This document shows positions 11,265 through 21,899 of a DNA stretch of 64,000 bases, one piece after another. Within the stretch, counting starts at the first letter, position 1, and the number at the start of each line of letters is the position of its first letter. This DNA comes from Tenrec ecaudatus (taxonomy: Eukaryota; Chordata; Mammalia; Afrosoricida; Tenrecidae): assembly GCF_050624435.1 (NCBI RefSeq), contig NC_134541.1:7888983-7952982 (forward strand). The letters are read 5' to 3'. A program made the translations under genes and the position numbers. The notes beneath the pieces are model-generated. The model had not been told where the DNA came from, did no database searches, and worked only from the letters and a program-made list of their open reading frames with translations.

Positions 11265-11470
11265 AAAAATCTTTACTGCCATTGAGTCTATTCAGACTCA
11301 TAGCAACTTTATACAACAGAATAAAATTGCCCTGTGGGTTTCTGAAGCTTTACCTCTGCACAGAGGAGACAGCCTCATATTTCCCCCCAAGGAGTTACTA
11401 GTGGGTTTGAACTGTTGACCTTGTGGTTTGCAACTCTGGATGTAATTCACTATCCCATCAGAATGCTTTG
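11265..11470 (-). mobile_element. AfroSINE inside L1
   Basis: Antisense landmarks: 'actgccattgagtctattca', 'gactcatagcaactttatac', 'cctcatatttccccccaagg', 'gggtttgaactgttgacctt'. Confidence 0.9.
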
Positions 11471-11544
11471 AAATCCCATTATTAGATTTACACATGCACC
11501 TACACACACATGCGCCCACGCGTATTCATTTTGAGAATGTAACT

Positions 11545-11645
11545 TGACTTGAGCGGAAAGCCCCTTCTTTCTTTCGTAGAGTGCCTGAAACTGCAGACCT
11601 CGTGGATCACAAGTTTTTGTAACCACTATGCTAACTGAGCTTCAC
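11545..11645 (-). mobile_element. AfroSINE 5' half
   Basis: Antisense 5' half only: 'aaagccccttctttctttcg', 'tgcagacctcgtgg', 'taaccactatgctaactgag'. It is 3' truncated next to the preceding SINE. Confidence 0.65.
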
Positions 11646-11654
11646 AAGAATGCT

Positions 11655-11890
11655 AAAATAATAATACTTTATAAATTATCAATGGTTCATGAGGGAGGGA
11701 GAACAGGGAGGAAGGAGAAGAAGGGGGGGGGATAAAATGAGGAGCTGATACCAAGGGCTCAAGTAGAATGAAAATGTTTTGAGAATGATGATGGCAACAA
11801 ATGTACAAATGTGCTTGACACAGTGGATGGATGGATGGATTGTGGGAAGTGTTGCATGAGCCGCCCCAAAACGATTAAAAAAAGAATGTA
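11655..11890 (+). mobile_element. Short L1-type 3' tail
   Basis: A sense copy starting at 'aaaataataatactttataa' and passing through 'gagctgataccaagggctca', 'gaatgatgatggcaacaaat' and 'aaaacgattaaaaaaag'. Only the last ~235 bp of the family are present, with an A-rich end. Confidence 0.8.
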
Positions 11891-12459
11891 TAGCACCTGG
11901 GAATCTCATACCTTGCAGGTAGGAATGCATAAGGGGCTTTAGTTCCATTCCATCCACCAAACTTTATGAAGTCCTTTCATATAATAGGACAGCTACTTTG
12001 GAAATGTTTAGCAGAGTTAGTGTTTGTTTTTTGTTGATTTTTTATAAAGTTAAAAATAGTCTTACTATATGACCTAGTATTCCTAATTCTAAGTACGTAT
12101 CCTAAAGGAATAAAAGTGTGTGTTCCTATCAATGTGAGTATACAGATGGTTTTCACACTTTTATTCATAATTTTAGGAAAATAACCCAACTGTCTTCAAG
12201 GAAGTGAATGGTAAATAAGTCATGGTGCATCTGTACAGGGAATAATACTCAGTAATAATAGAAAACAAATGATTTACGCACCCAAAAACTGGAATGGGTT
12301 TCAACAGCATGATGTTTAGTGAAACACCTCAGTCTCAGAAGAATGTGTCCCATTATTATTGCATTCATAAGACAATCTCAGAAGATAAAACTGAAATGCT
12401 GAGGATCAGAGTAGTGACTAGCAGACTCCAGGGGCTGGGGCAGGTGCAACCCCAAGGGG

Positions 12460-12645
12460 ATAAGACCCCCAACACCGCTGCCATGGAGTCTATGCTGACT
12501 CACAGAGACCCCATATAGCATCCCAGTGACCTTGTAAATGTTTCCTGCAGCAGAGCGTCTCACTGGTCTCCTTCAGAGTGGCTGCTGAGTTTGAACCGTC
12601 AACCTCGTGGTTAGCAGACCAACATACATCTGGCAGGACTACTCA
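12460..12645 (-). mobile_element. AfroSINE inside L1 3' UTR
   Basis: Antisense landmarks 'gctgccatggagtctatgct', 'gtctcactggtctccttcag', 'gtttgaaccgtcaacctcgt', 'ctggcaggactac' in order. Confidence 0.88.
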
Positions 12646-12743
12646 AAAATATAACATGACAGTATTTTTTTTGAAATGACAAAACTGCTGACTTTTGCAT
12701 GGTGATGATGGTTGTACAAAATTCTATGAGTAGTAACATTAAT

Positions 12744-12945
12744 ACAAATCAAACTCACTTCCTTTGCGCTGATTCCTACTCATAGCCGCCCTGAAAGCCA
12801 GGGGAGAACGGTCCCTCAGAGATTCTAAGGCTGTACATTTTCACAGCAGACAGCCTCAAACCCCTCCCACAGAGCAGCCGGTGGGCTTGAACTGCCAACT
12901 TGGTGATTATCAATGCAATATCTACCTGGCAGGGCTACCAAAAGG
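12744..12945 (-). mobile_element. AfroSINE at the L1 3' end
   Basis: Antisense series 'aaatcaaactcacttccttt', 'gattcctactcatagccgcc', 'gtgggcttgaactgccaact', 'acctggcagggctacc'. Confidence 0.85.
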
Positions 12946-13049
12946 CTGCCATAATAACACTTTTTTTCCTGGAAGAACAAAAATTATTTTTTGGGGGGGT
13001 TATTTGTTTTTGTTTTCTTACATTCAGATAATGAAGACACAACTCTATA

Positions 13050-13185
13050 TAGGTGTTTGTAAGAAAGACAGGCTTTCTTCTCCAGTAAAGCGCTAACAGT
13101 CAGAGCCCCCAGGGACAGTTCTCCCCTCTCCTACAGAGTCTCCGTGAGTCAGAATCCACTCAATGACAGGGAGTTTGATTTGAAT
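13050..13185 (+). mobile_element. AfroSINE 3' half
   Basis: A sense 3' half: 'gaaagacaggctttcttctc', 'cgctaacagtcagagccccc', 'gtgagtcagaatccactcaa', 'tgacagggagtttg'. No head was found. Confidence 0.8.
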
Positions 13186-13190
13186 TATAT

Positions 13191-13989
13191 GTGTATTAAC
13201 ATCAGTAGGCCTCTGTGCTAATTTTAAAAGTAAAGTCTTTAAAATAAGACTTGGCAGTCTGCTCTTTGTTTCCTAAATTGATAGGTGCTCATTGTAAAGA
13301 ACATGGACAAAGAAGATAAAGTTTAAAAATAGGCCCAATCCAATCATGTAGAAATAATGATCAATAGCATTGTTTTATCCTGATTCCAGATAGCCCACTT
13401 GCATATCAGCACAGATAAGTGATGAATGGGAGAAAGAAAACGGATATACATTAGGGAAATGCTCTAAACGGCTGAAAATACAACAAATTCTATATTTTGC
13501 TTAACAGCAGAGAAAAGTAAACATAAGGAACAATTAAAATGCAAATAAATGATCCTATGCCAAAAGAGAGAGGTCTTCCATTTTTTGCCATTAGTCCATG
13601 TTTTTGTCATGGATTCTCTATGTGAAGCTCTTTGTTTCTCTTTAACTCTTAAATAAAGCATGGCTCTCCAAGTAGCATTTTCAAGGACACATTCGTTGAT
13701 ATTCAGATGGCAAAAATTGTCCTATTGCCTTTTTATTGAGTAAATTCTCAGTTGTGTATAAAGCTTGTCTGACATCATCCCTCTGAGTTCCATTGGCATC
13801 TATCTCACTGTGCTTTCTAAAACCCTGTGCCACCTGTTCACACCATACCTGGCCTGCTGGCTAAGGCCACAAATGCATAAAACTGCGGATTGAGTGATTA
13901 GGAAGCAAACTTTTTCAAACATGTTTTTCCCCTTACTTTCAGAGCATTAGTTATTAGCATAACAGAACTGGTGTTGCAGTAATTAAAGT
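13191..13989. other. Unassigned DNA, part possibly conserved non-coding
   Basis: 13,240-13,400 resembles an old L1/MER-type fragment. 13,690-13,990 is non-repetitive and AT-balanced, with no open frame of note. It contains 'agttattagcataacagaac' and 'cagtaattaaag', homeodomain-like TAATTA cores. No gene is supported. Confidence 0.4.
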
Positions 13990-13999
13990 GATCTCTTGC

Positions 14000-14138
14000 T
14001 AAACCCAAGGATTAGAATTCATGCAGTGGACTCATGGGAAAAAGGTATGGCACTCTGCTTCTGTAAATATGACCGCCGCAGCAGCCCTGCAAGGGTTGAT
14101 ATGAGTCGGAAACAATTCAACAGCAATGGATTTGGGTT
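14000..14138 (+). mobile_element. AfroSINE tail region, diverged
   Basis: The 3' part is clear: 'gaccgccgcagcagccctgc', 'gatatgagtcggaaacaatt', 'caacagcaatggatttggg'. The 5' part is eroded. Confidence 0.75.
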
Positions 14139-14189
14139 TCTTGTTCATTTGTATGCTAGCAAAATAATGGAAGATGGAGGGAAACTGTA

Positions 14190-16340
14190 AGCCTCTATGT
14201 CTAACATAATTGATTTTTCAGTCATTTCAATGGTAACATGTAATGAAGAACTGGTGGTATTGAAGGAAGAAGTCCGAGCTACATCAAAGACATTGGTGAT
14301 GAACAAGACTCTGGGAAGTAGTGGAACACCAATTAAGGTGTTTCAACAGAAGGGTAAAACACTGGTGGAGGGCATTATCCACACCAAGAGATGTAGAAGA
14401 CAGCAACCTACTCAACCAACTGGAAGAGAGTCATTGTTGTCCATCAGAGTGAAAATCTGCCAGGTCCTGGACCATCCTTACAATTGTTCTTCGGGTTAAG
14501 CCCATTGTTGCAGCCGCTATGTCAATCCATCTTTATGGAGGGCTTTGTTCCCCCTTTTCACTATCCCTATACTTTAGCAAGCAGGATGTCCTTCTCCAGG
14601 GCCGAGTTTCTCCTCCTGTTAACCAGTCCAAAATATTTAAAATGAAGTCTCATCACCCTTTCTGTGAAGGAGCCTTCTGATTGTACTTCTTCCAAGACAG
14701 ATCTGGTTGTCCTTTTGGCAGTTCATGGTTCTTTCGTTATTCTTTCCAGGATCATAATCCGAGTGCACGTTTTCTTCTTCGGTGTTCGCTATTCAATGCC
14801 CAAGCTGGCTATGGGCATGAGCTTGTTGAAAAGACCATGGGTTGGATCAGTTGAGGACCTTAGTCCTCAAAGTAACCTCCTTGTTTCTCAACCACTTTCA
14901 AGAGGTCTTGTGTAGCAGATTTATCCAATGGATCTTTTAATCTCTTGACTACTACTTCTATGTGCATGGATTATGGATCCAAGCAAGAGGAAATCCTTGA
15001 CAACCTCAGTCTTTCATCCATTTATTATGGCGTTACCTGTTGGTCCAGTTGTGAGGATTTTTTTAATTACATGGAGTTGCAATCCATGCTTAAGGGTGCA
15101 ATCCTTGACCATCATCAAGTGCTTCAAGTCCTCCTCTCTTTCAGCAAGCAAGAGAAGAGATCCATATGTATGCCAACTCCAAGTTCCAACAGAATGTGGA
15201 AATTATCAATAATGACATTAATATTATAGACCAACAAAGTTTTGATGAAGATAATTCAAAAATGGTTGCAGCCCTACCTTGATAGGGGACTGTCAGAAAA
15301 TCAAGGTATAGTCAGAAGAGAGGATGGAATGGGAGATTCATTATTGATGGATCTTGACCAAAAGCAGATAATATCAGGGAGCTATTCTCCTGTGTTTTAT
15401 TGACCATATATGGGTATTTGACTATGGGGATCATAGCAATGTATGAGTAACATTGTGAAGAATAGGAATTCTAGAACACTTAATTGTGCTCATGTGAATC
15501 TGCACATAGATTAAGAGGCAGTTGTTGTAACAGAATAAGAGAATACGTCAGTTTAAAACCAGGAAAGATGTGCTTCAGAGTTATACCTTTCACTACACTT
15601 ATTCAATCTATACTGAGAAAATAATCCAAGAAGCTGAACTGCATGAAGAAGATGGTATCAGGGTTGTAGGAAAACTCATGAACAACTTTGTTTGATGAAG
15701 CAAAGATGATTTGCAGCTCTCACTGATGAAAACTGAAGAATACAGCCTGCAGTAAACATCACACTTCAACATAAAGCAAAAATCCTCATCTTTGTACCAT
15801 TATGCAGCCTCTTAATAAATGGAGAACAGACTGAAATTTCCAAGAATTTCATTTTATTTGGATCCAAAATCAGCACTTGTGGGGCTGCCGACAGGAACTC
15901 AAACAGCATGTGAAAGTCCCCTTGAAAGTGTTTACAAGCAAAGATATAAATCTGAGGACTCAGGTGGACCTGGGCCAAGCCACAATATTCAATTCTCTCA
16001 CATGCCTGTGTTTAAAAAGTAGTATTGGGGTTTAAAAAATAGTATTGACCACACCACAGATGTTCCGAAAATTGGTCAAACCTGTGTTTGATCAACTATG
16101 ACCAAGATGCTCCTTGGGAGTGGGGGTGGCCAGAAGTCCTCTCACCTGCTTTGGGCGTGTTGTCAGGGGAAGTAGCCCTGTGGTAGGAGTCAGCAAAACC
16201 GAAGAAACCCTTTGCTGAGATGATGGACGCAGTGTCAGGAACAGTGGACTCACACACAGCAAAGGCTGTCAGGATGGAACCAGGCAGTGTTTCATCTTGT
16301 GGTACAGTGGCTCCATTTGAGTTGAAACCAACTCAGAGAC
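14190..16340 (+). mobile_element. RTE LINE (RT domain to 3' end), split by a nested RTE
   Basis: Sense RTE from 'ggtattgaaggaagaagtcc' (the linker before the RT) to 14,429, then from 15,161 ('tccatatgtatgcc', 'gtggaaattatcaataatga') through the RT to the tail 'aggatggaaccaggcagtgt'. The insert at 14,430-15,153 is precisely removable. The RT catalytic region at about 15,690 is destroyed by a stop, and many frameshifts occur. Confidence 0.85.
14430..15153 (-). mobile_element. Nested antisense RTE LINE with 7-bp target duplication
   Basis: Antisense RTE 3' portion: 'gcccattgttgcagccgcta', 'tgtccttctccagggccgag', 'ttcttccaagacagatctgg', 'ggatccaagcaagaggaaat', 'ggtccagttgtgaggatttt'. It is flanked by 'gaagaga' at 14,423-14,429 and at 15,154-15,160, inside a sense RTE that resumes exactly where it stopped. 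The insert is 5' truncated. Confidence 0.9.
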
Positions 16341-16449
16341 GCCCAACAAGAAGCAGGGCAGTGCGAAGTTTAATGCATTGGGCTGCTGGGGGAAAACGTG
16401 CTGTGATTCCACTGTGAGACACATTGGAAACAACTCAAGGTCAACTGAT

Positions 16450-16590
16450 TTAAAAATATATATCATTTGATGCCATGGACTTCCAGAAAAATGAACAGGT
16501 GAGTCTGATTAAGTACAGCCACAATACTCTTTGGAATCAAGGATGACACTGACCTGCATACGTTGGACATGTTTTCAGGAGAGGGCAGAT
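16450..16590 (+). mobile_element. RTE LINE fragment
   Basis: Sense fragment of the RT C-terminus: 'tgatgccatggacttccaga', 'aaatgaacaggtgagtctga', 'cgttggacatgttttcagga'. It partly repeats sequence already present in the RTE just upstream, so it is a separate copy. Confidence 0.7.
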
Positions 16591-16676
16591 GTCAAGTTCA
16601 TAAAACCATTCATTGACAGACTTTTATTGCATGTGTCCTGTATGTCAGCACCAATAGTAGCCATCGGACCTCTTGT

Positions 16677-17119
16677 TACCGTCTATACTCATGTATAAGT
16701 ACATTTTTTTGTGCTGAAAAACTGGGGTTCGGCTTATACATGGGTCAGTGGTACCCCAGTGAGGTGTAACATCTCAAGGCTGATTGCCATTCCTCCACTG
16801 TTCATTCAAAGCCCCGCTGACACTGCTGGGCTTTGGATGTTTGTTTACTAACTTCTAACCAATCAGAGCCATCCTATGACGTGGACGGCTCCAATTCGCA
16901 GAAGCACCCATAGTGATTTGCTTAATACCGGCAACTGAGCTGGTAAGGATGTGTCTGTGGCTGCGCTCCATCTCTCCCATCTGGTCTATGTGTTAATTCA
17001 CATCCTGCATTTCCCACCCTTGGCTTATATTTGAGTCAATCAGTTTTTCTGGTTTCCCAGGTAATAATTAGGTACCTCGGCTTATACTCGGGTCAGCTTA
17101 TATTCGAGTCTATACGGTA
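16677..17119. mobile_element. Mariner-like DNA-transposon MITE (TA target duplication)
   Basis: About 440 bp bounded by TA on both sides. The left end begins 'taccgtctatactcatgtat' and the right end, read on the minus strand, begins 'taccgtatagactcgaatat'; the two agree at about 18 of 23 positions. Inside are two same-strand copies of 'cggcttatac-(2 nt)-gggtcag' near each end. No transposase frame is present, so it is non-autonomous. A TA duplication with imperfect terminal inverted repeats fits the Tc1/mariner superfamily; I cannot name the family. Confidence 0.75.
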
Positions 17120-17493
17120 GGTGCCATGATGGAGCATAATCAAGAGACTAGTGGACCTACGATGGGCTTCAATGCCAGCCAAGCAAACCAACATTCCTCA
17201 AAGGCACTTCTCTAGCTCAGTCCTGCCAGGATCTTCTTTGTTGTTGGTTTTTTTCTTTTCTTGTTTGTGTTTTGTTAATTGGCTTACAAAGTGGAGACGT
17301 CTGGTGGTCAGTTGTTTTTCTTTCTCTGTGTCACCCGTTCACGGTTCATCATATTCCTTTGAAATGTTATGAGAATGAGGTTAATGGATGGATTATCTTT
17401 CCTCTTCTCTTCTGCTATCATTCTGAGAAATGACATTTTTCTCAGTAGTGAAAGGATCCAAATTTTCTAATTATCAACTGTAGTTTACAATAA
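17120..17493. other. Unassigned non-coding DNA
   Basis: No gene or known repeat recognised. Confidence 0.4.
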
Positions 17494-17556
17494 ATCACCA
17501 GCCTGGATGTGAGTAATTATATTGATTATTCTAGGTATTATTTGTATTCATATGTG

Positions 17557-17589
<33 letters not shown>

Positions 17590-17778
17590 ATCCTCACTCC
17601 TCTGTGGTGTTCACTGATCCAGAGAGTGGACCAGGGAAGGGATCTTTGCAAACAGCTGGGGAAGGTTCAGTGGACAGATAAAATGCCAAGTGTACTTGTT
17701 TCCTGCCTGACACTGACAACATAATTATAATAAAACATACCCTGCAGGCTTTCATCTTGAAATATGTTGGATTTTAAC
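17494..17778 (+). repeat. Related segment, copy A
   Basis: Shares 'tcaccagcctggatgtgagt', 'catatg-gt-tatctatctat', 'tccagagagt-gaccagg', 'ttgcaaacagctgg', 'cactgacaacataatta' and 'aataaaacataccctgc' in the same order with 19,204-19,475. The flanks do not match, so it is either an unrecognised repeat family or a dispersed local duplication. Confidence 0.8.
17557..17589 (+). repeat. (TCTA)n microsatellite
   Basis: About eight TCTA units inside copy A. Copy B has only a short, interrupted TCTA/TCAG equivalent, so the array expanded in copy A after the copies diverged. Confidence 0.95.
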
Positions 17779-17974
17779 TGGAAAAACAACAACAACAAAA
17801 CTGCTAAATGTTTAGATAGAAGACAACATTCTGACAGGGAGAAAGCATTGATATCATGTTCTAAGGGAGGTATTATTACAATTTCTTTTTCTTTCTTCTA
17901 CAGATGTTTAGTTTTTGTGTATGATCTTTTTACAGAAAAGCATATGCATCTGTAACAGACTGAAACAAAGATAA

Positions 17975-18165
17975 AATAAACACTGCTGCCAAACTTATTC
18001 CGACTCAGGGTGACCCCATGTGTTTATGGAGCAAACGTGAGCTCCCTTGGGCTTTCTTGGCTGTAATCATTGTAGAAGCAGATCACCAGTCCTTTCTACC
18101 ATGATACCTCTGAGTGGGTTCCCACTGGCTAATATTTTGGTAAGCAGCCCAAAATAAACCATTTT
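17975..18165 (-). mobile_element. AfroSINE
   Basis: Antisense series: 'cactgctgccaaacttattc', 'gactcagggtgaccccatgt', 'cctctgagtgggttcccact', 'gtaagcagccc'. Moderately diverged. Confidence 0.8.
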
Positions 18166-18287
18166 TCTGACCCTGACCAGATGTCATCAGAGAGTAAATT
18201 TGTTTTCACAGACTTGTTTGCTTAAAAAAAAATCTAGACAGAAGCATCTATCTAAGGTCAAAAGATGAAATGATTTAGCCAACACTC

Positions 18288-18465
18288 ACTGAGAGCATTA
18301 CTCTGTGTTTTACAAATGCTGAGTCATTCAATGATCCTAACAGCCTCTGTGACAGTGCTTTTATATTTAATTTGTATTTATCGCTCAGGAATAAGAAGGA
18401 GATTAAATGTGAGTAGTACAGCCAAGATTTGAGGCAGTGACTTTGGCCACAGAGTGGTCTCTCCA
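18288..18465 (+). mobile_element. MIR SINE
   Basis: Core MIR layout: 'tgctgagtcattcaatgatc-ctaacagcc', the A-rich middle, then 'acagccaagatttgaggcag' before the CT-rich end. An ancient mammal-wide element. Confidence 0.65.
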
Positions 18466-18947
18466 GTTAACCAATGGATGCAATTTTTTTTCTATGACCA
18501 ACAAAGATGCTTGTTTAATGCAAAAATCATCTGAAAACAGTACATACTCCTAGAAAGGGGGAATTGGAGAATGTCCGATCCACAATAGGGATATGATGTC
18601 CAGAAATCGAGAAACAGCCATAAATCAACAGGCACACACCCATCAGGGTCCCACTTCCAATGAGCCTGGTGCTGGCACTGGGACTAAGAAGGGTAGACGA
18701 ACGTCCCCGCCTTCCTCTCTGAGCCAGACCAATGAGGCTGCTTGTTTGCATCTTTCCATGCCTCTAGGTCCTTAGTTAACCTCTCTCCTTCTTAACACCT
18801 TTCAGAATCCTTTTATATTTGGTTTAGGGATGCCATACAGGGTTTCCTCTTGCACCCTCATTTTCCTTATTGTATTATTAAATGTCTACACAGCCAAGCA
18901 TCCACTAACTAAACTGTGTTTCCATATACAGGTTGAATATGTTATCA
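18466..18947. other. Unassigned non-coding DNA
   Basis: No gene, RNA or clear repeat seen. Confidence 0.4.
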
Positions 18948-19170
18948 GGTGACCAGTCTCTGGAAAAGGGTGCCAAGCTTTAAAGCAGAGGATCAGCGGG
19001 AAAGAGGAAGACAGTTGATGAAATGGGTTGGCACAATGGCTACAACAATGGGCTCACACATGGCAATTGTGAGTAAAGTTCAGGGACACGTGATGTTTCA
19101 TTCTGCTGCACACTGAGCCACCAGTGAGTTGGAACGGATTGGACAACACCTACCAACCACAACAGTTGTA
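18948..19170 (+). mobile_element. RTE LINE 3' end
   Basis: Sense tail: 'gaggatcagcgggaaagagg', 'gcacaatggctacaacaatg', 'ggctcacacatggcaattgt', 'acaacacctaccaaccacaa'. It ends in the CAA-rich tail typical of RTE and lies about 30 bp before copy B. Confidence 0.85.
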
Positions 19171-19203
19171 CAATTTAGTGACGCTGATGGAATTTTTTCA
19201 GTC

Positions 19204-19475
19204 GAGTCACCAGCCTGGATGTGAGTAATTCTATGTATTATTCTATGCACTATTTATATTCATATGGGTATATCTATCTATCAGTCAGTCAATCTGTCAT
19301 CATCTACCTCCTCTCTCCTCCATGGATTCACTGGTCCAGAGAGTCGACCAGGGGAGTGATCCTTGCAAACAGCTGGAGAAGGCTCAGTGGTCAGATCAAA
19401 TGCTTCACACTGACAACATAATTACAATAAAACATACCCTGCTGGGTTTCATCTTGAACTGTGTTGGGTTTAACA
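19204..19475 (+). repeat. Related segment, copy B
   Basis: Second copy of the segment at 17,494-17,778, in the same orientation about 1.7 kb downstream. By eye the two are roughly 80-85% alike outside the microsatellite, and copy A carries about 13 extra bases before the shared 'cactgacaacataatta'. There is no conserved coding frame between them. Confidence 0.8.
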
Positions 19476-20285
19476 TACACTCATAGTTCCCTGAGTTTTC
19501 CTGTCGAATCTTTCCCCTTATTGTTGTCAATATGACCCCACTCCATCAGATCATGAAGGGGTGCAACACTCAAGGAAGATATTCTTTACTAGCTAAACAT
19601 TTGAGTTTTTCAGTTATTCCCAGGAGGATTGGATCTTGGTTATTGGGGGAAAGGTATCGCGTTCATCTTCCCAGATGCTCTAGCAGGATTCTACCATCAT
19701 GTTCCTATTTATCATGGAATATGCCAGTGACCCAAGTCTCTTCAGCTCCTGGAGGCCAAGACTCTTCTGCAAAGGATTTGATTTCTTAAAGAATGTGAGG
19801 AGCCCTTGAGACCACTGTGTTCTTCCACCAAACATTTAGGTACTGTCCGATGCAAGATGCACAGAGCAGCAGGACCATTTGGAGACACAAGAGGAAATGT
19901 CTCCCATCTTCCGAAGATGGCAAAGTCAAACGATGGAATGTCCTTGGGTACTTACTTCATGTAAGTGTCGAGTTGAAGAACACTCTTGCATTCATTTATT
20001 CCTGGTGTTTTTCCCCCCCGAAAGTGAGATAATTAAATGCTTTTGTTTGATATTTGCAAGGTAAATCAACATACCGTATGTATTTATTGCCGCATGAAGG
20101 TTGAGAAGCATTTACATCCTAAAATCTAGTTATAAATCAAATTGTGTAATCTAGAGAAGAAAAGAGAAGGCAGAGGTGCATGCTTACTATTCATTCTCTT
20201 ACTCAAAGGTTGGCATTTCTGTCTGTTTTCACACAGAGCTGCTCAGAATTTTGCATATGCTCTTTTTATATTAGATCAAATTTAT
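19476..20285. other. Unassigned non-coding DNA
   Basis: No supported gene. 20,074-20,090 begins 'taccgtatgtatttattg', which resembles the end of the mariner-like MITE at 16.7 kb, but no partner end was found. Confidence 0.4.
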
Positions 20286-20462
20286 AGAGAATCCGTGGGT
20301 GGTGTAAATAGTTAAGGACTCAAAGACTATACCCAACGCTGGTGGGTCAAGTCCATTGAGAGGTTCCTGGGAAAAGGGGCCACATAACCTACTTCTGGAA
20401 GAGAAATCACTGAAAACCCTATGGAACATTGGCTACGTGAGTCCCAATGAACTCAATTAAAA
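20286..20462 (+). mobile_element. AfroSINE, older subfamily
   Basis: Head 'cgtgggtggtgtaaatagtt', 'ggtgggtcaagtccattgag', 'aaatcactgaaaaccctatg', tail 'gtgagtcccaatgaactcaa'. The 'cactgaaaaccctatgg' block marks a different subfamily from the 'aagatgaggctttct' copies. Confidence 0.8.
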
Positions 20463-20691
20463 AATTCAATTCTCTATAAAGATCTACATGTGCAGCTTGG
20501 TATTATAATTCAGTAAATTAGTATTGAAGTTACCGACATAACTAACTTGCTTGGTTATTACATTTTCAGAGCTAGATGCCCAAATATAATCACAAGATAG
20601 GGGAAAAAGAGGCATATATTTTTTCAATTAAGCTGTGGGATCCCTCTATTCATTCATCCATTTATTTGAAGATTCCCTTATTTAAATGGAT

Positions 20692-20912
20692 GGGAGCCCT
20701 GGTGACTCAGTGGTTAAGCACTCACTGCTAACTGGGTGTTGGTGGTGATGACCGGGATCATCAGCTGCTCTGTGGGAAACAATGTGTCCTGTCAGTCTCC
20801 TTCCATAAGGATTTACAGCCCTAGAAACTCGTGGGCAGTTTTACCGTGTCCTGTAGGGTCACTATGAGTTGAAATGCATGTAACAGCAAAGGGTTTGGTT
20901 TTGCTTTGTTTA
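20692..20912 (+). mobile_element. AfroSINE, near full length
   Basis: Head 'gggagccctggtgactcagt', 'ggttaagcactcactgctaa', then 'gggtcactatgagttgaaat' and the tail 'gggtttggttttgctttg'. One of the most complete copies in the window. Confidence 0.93.
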
Positions 20913-21397
20913 ACTCAACATGGCCTCTTCTCTATTTTAACATTCTTAGAATGGTTCCCAAGCCTGAGACAGAATATATAGGAGCATCTGATGGATTTGT
21001 TTGTACTAGCTCCTTAGCCCATGTTTGCAAGTTCCAATTTCCTTCAGAAAGTACACTGAGATCCACTCTTAATTACCAGGCTTATCTTGCTCACCTGGTC
21101 TTCTCTCATAACCCTCAATGCTGGCACATAATATTTGTTCACATGGCGGTACAGTATCTCTTAAACGGAAAATATAGAAGCTGCAGATAAATAGCTTAAG
21201 AGACATAACAATATAGATAAAGTGACATGAAACGGGGATCTTGGTTTGAAATCTTAGCAATCCCACAAATGTGTGGCCCTATCATGGTTCGTCTTTTTCA
21301 AAACGGAGTACAAGTCTAATGTCATGTGCATTGACAGCTACTGTACAGGCATACACAACACTTTACCTATGGAAAGCAATACGTACTTTCTATCTTA
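20913..21397. other. Unassigned non-coding DNA
   Basis: No gene recognised. A 94-residue open frame at 20,906-21,190 has no recognisable domain and begins in the SINE tail. Confidence 0.4.
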
Positions 21398-21550
21398 GTT
21401 AGTGGCGCTGCGGGTTAGGTATTGGAGTACCAACTGCAAGGTGAGTGGTTCAGACCCGCCATTCACTTCTGTAAGATTTAGTCTCAGAAACCATATACAG
21501 GGTCGCTATGAGTTGGAATTGATAAGCTAGCGCTGGGTTTGACTTTTAGA
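21398..21550 (+). mobile_element. AfroSINE
   Basis: 'tagtggcgctgcgggttagg', 'agtggttcagacccgccatt', 'agtctcagaaaccatataca', 'gggtcgctatgagttggaat' and tail 'gctgggtttgac'. An internal deletion makes it short. Confidence 0.88.
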
Positions 21551-21899
21551 TTTTGTTTTAGTTACCTTGTGCAACTATAACAGAAATTCCCCATGTGGTT
21601 GACTGTAATGAGCTCAAACTTATTTTTTTTTCTGAGTTAAGGAGGCTGGGAATCTGATCAGCACAATAGTTCTATGTCCTTGTTTCTTCACTTGTTGTTC
21701 CTTGGCTTCTTGGTCAGCTTCATGTCTACCTCATTGCCTGCTTGCTTGTGCTTAAACTGCTCTTGTTGTATCTATGTGCTTAATCCACTCTTGTTATATC
21801 TCCAAGGAGATTAAGTCAAGGTACTTATCATGAATAACACCATCCACATCAGAAAGAGGCCCTTCTTAAACTGGTTTATAATCACAGGTATGCGTTGTT

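Larger units (their letters stand above)
9413..12743 (+). mobile_element. Ancient L1 (ORF2 3' half plus 3' UTR), split by later insertions
   Basis: Five blocks read co-linearly as an old mammalian L1. They are 9,413-9,590 ('cagatgacatgattgcctat'), 9,866-9,935, 10,145-11,045 ('gatccacacaatcacaataa', 'aaatcaaactgtgg'), 11,895-12,455 ('tatatgacctagtattccta', 'aataatactcagtaataata', 'ccaggggctggggcagg') and 12,645-12,743 ('ggtgatgatggttgtacaaa'). The gaps are SINEs and L1-type tails inserted later. It is heavily mutated and 5' truncated. Confidence 0.8.

Noticed and set aside
20074-20095. Second mariner-like MITE end ('taccgtatgtatttattg')
   Set aside because: No matching opposite end or TA-bounded partner found; similarity is limited to a few bases.
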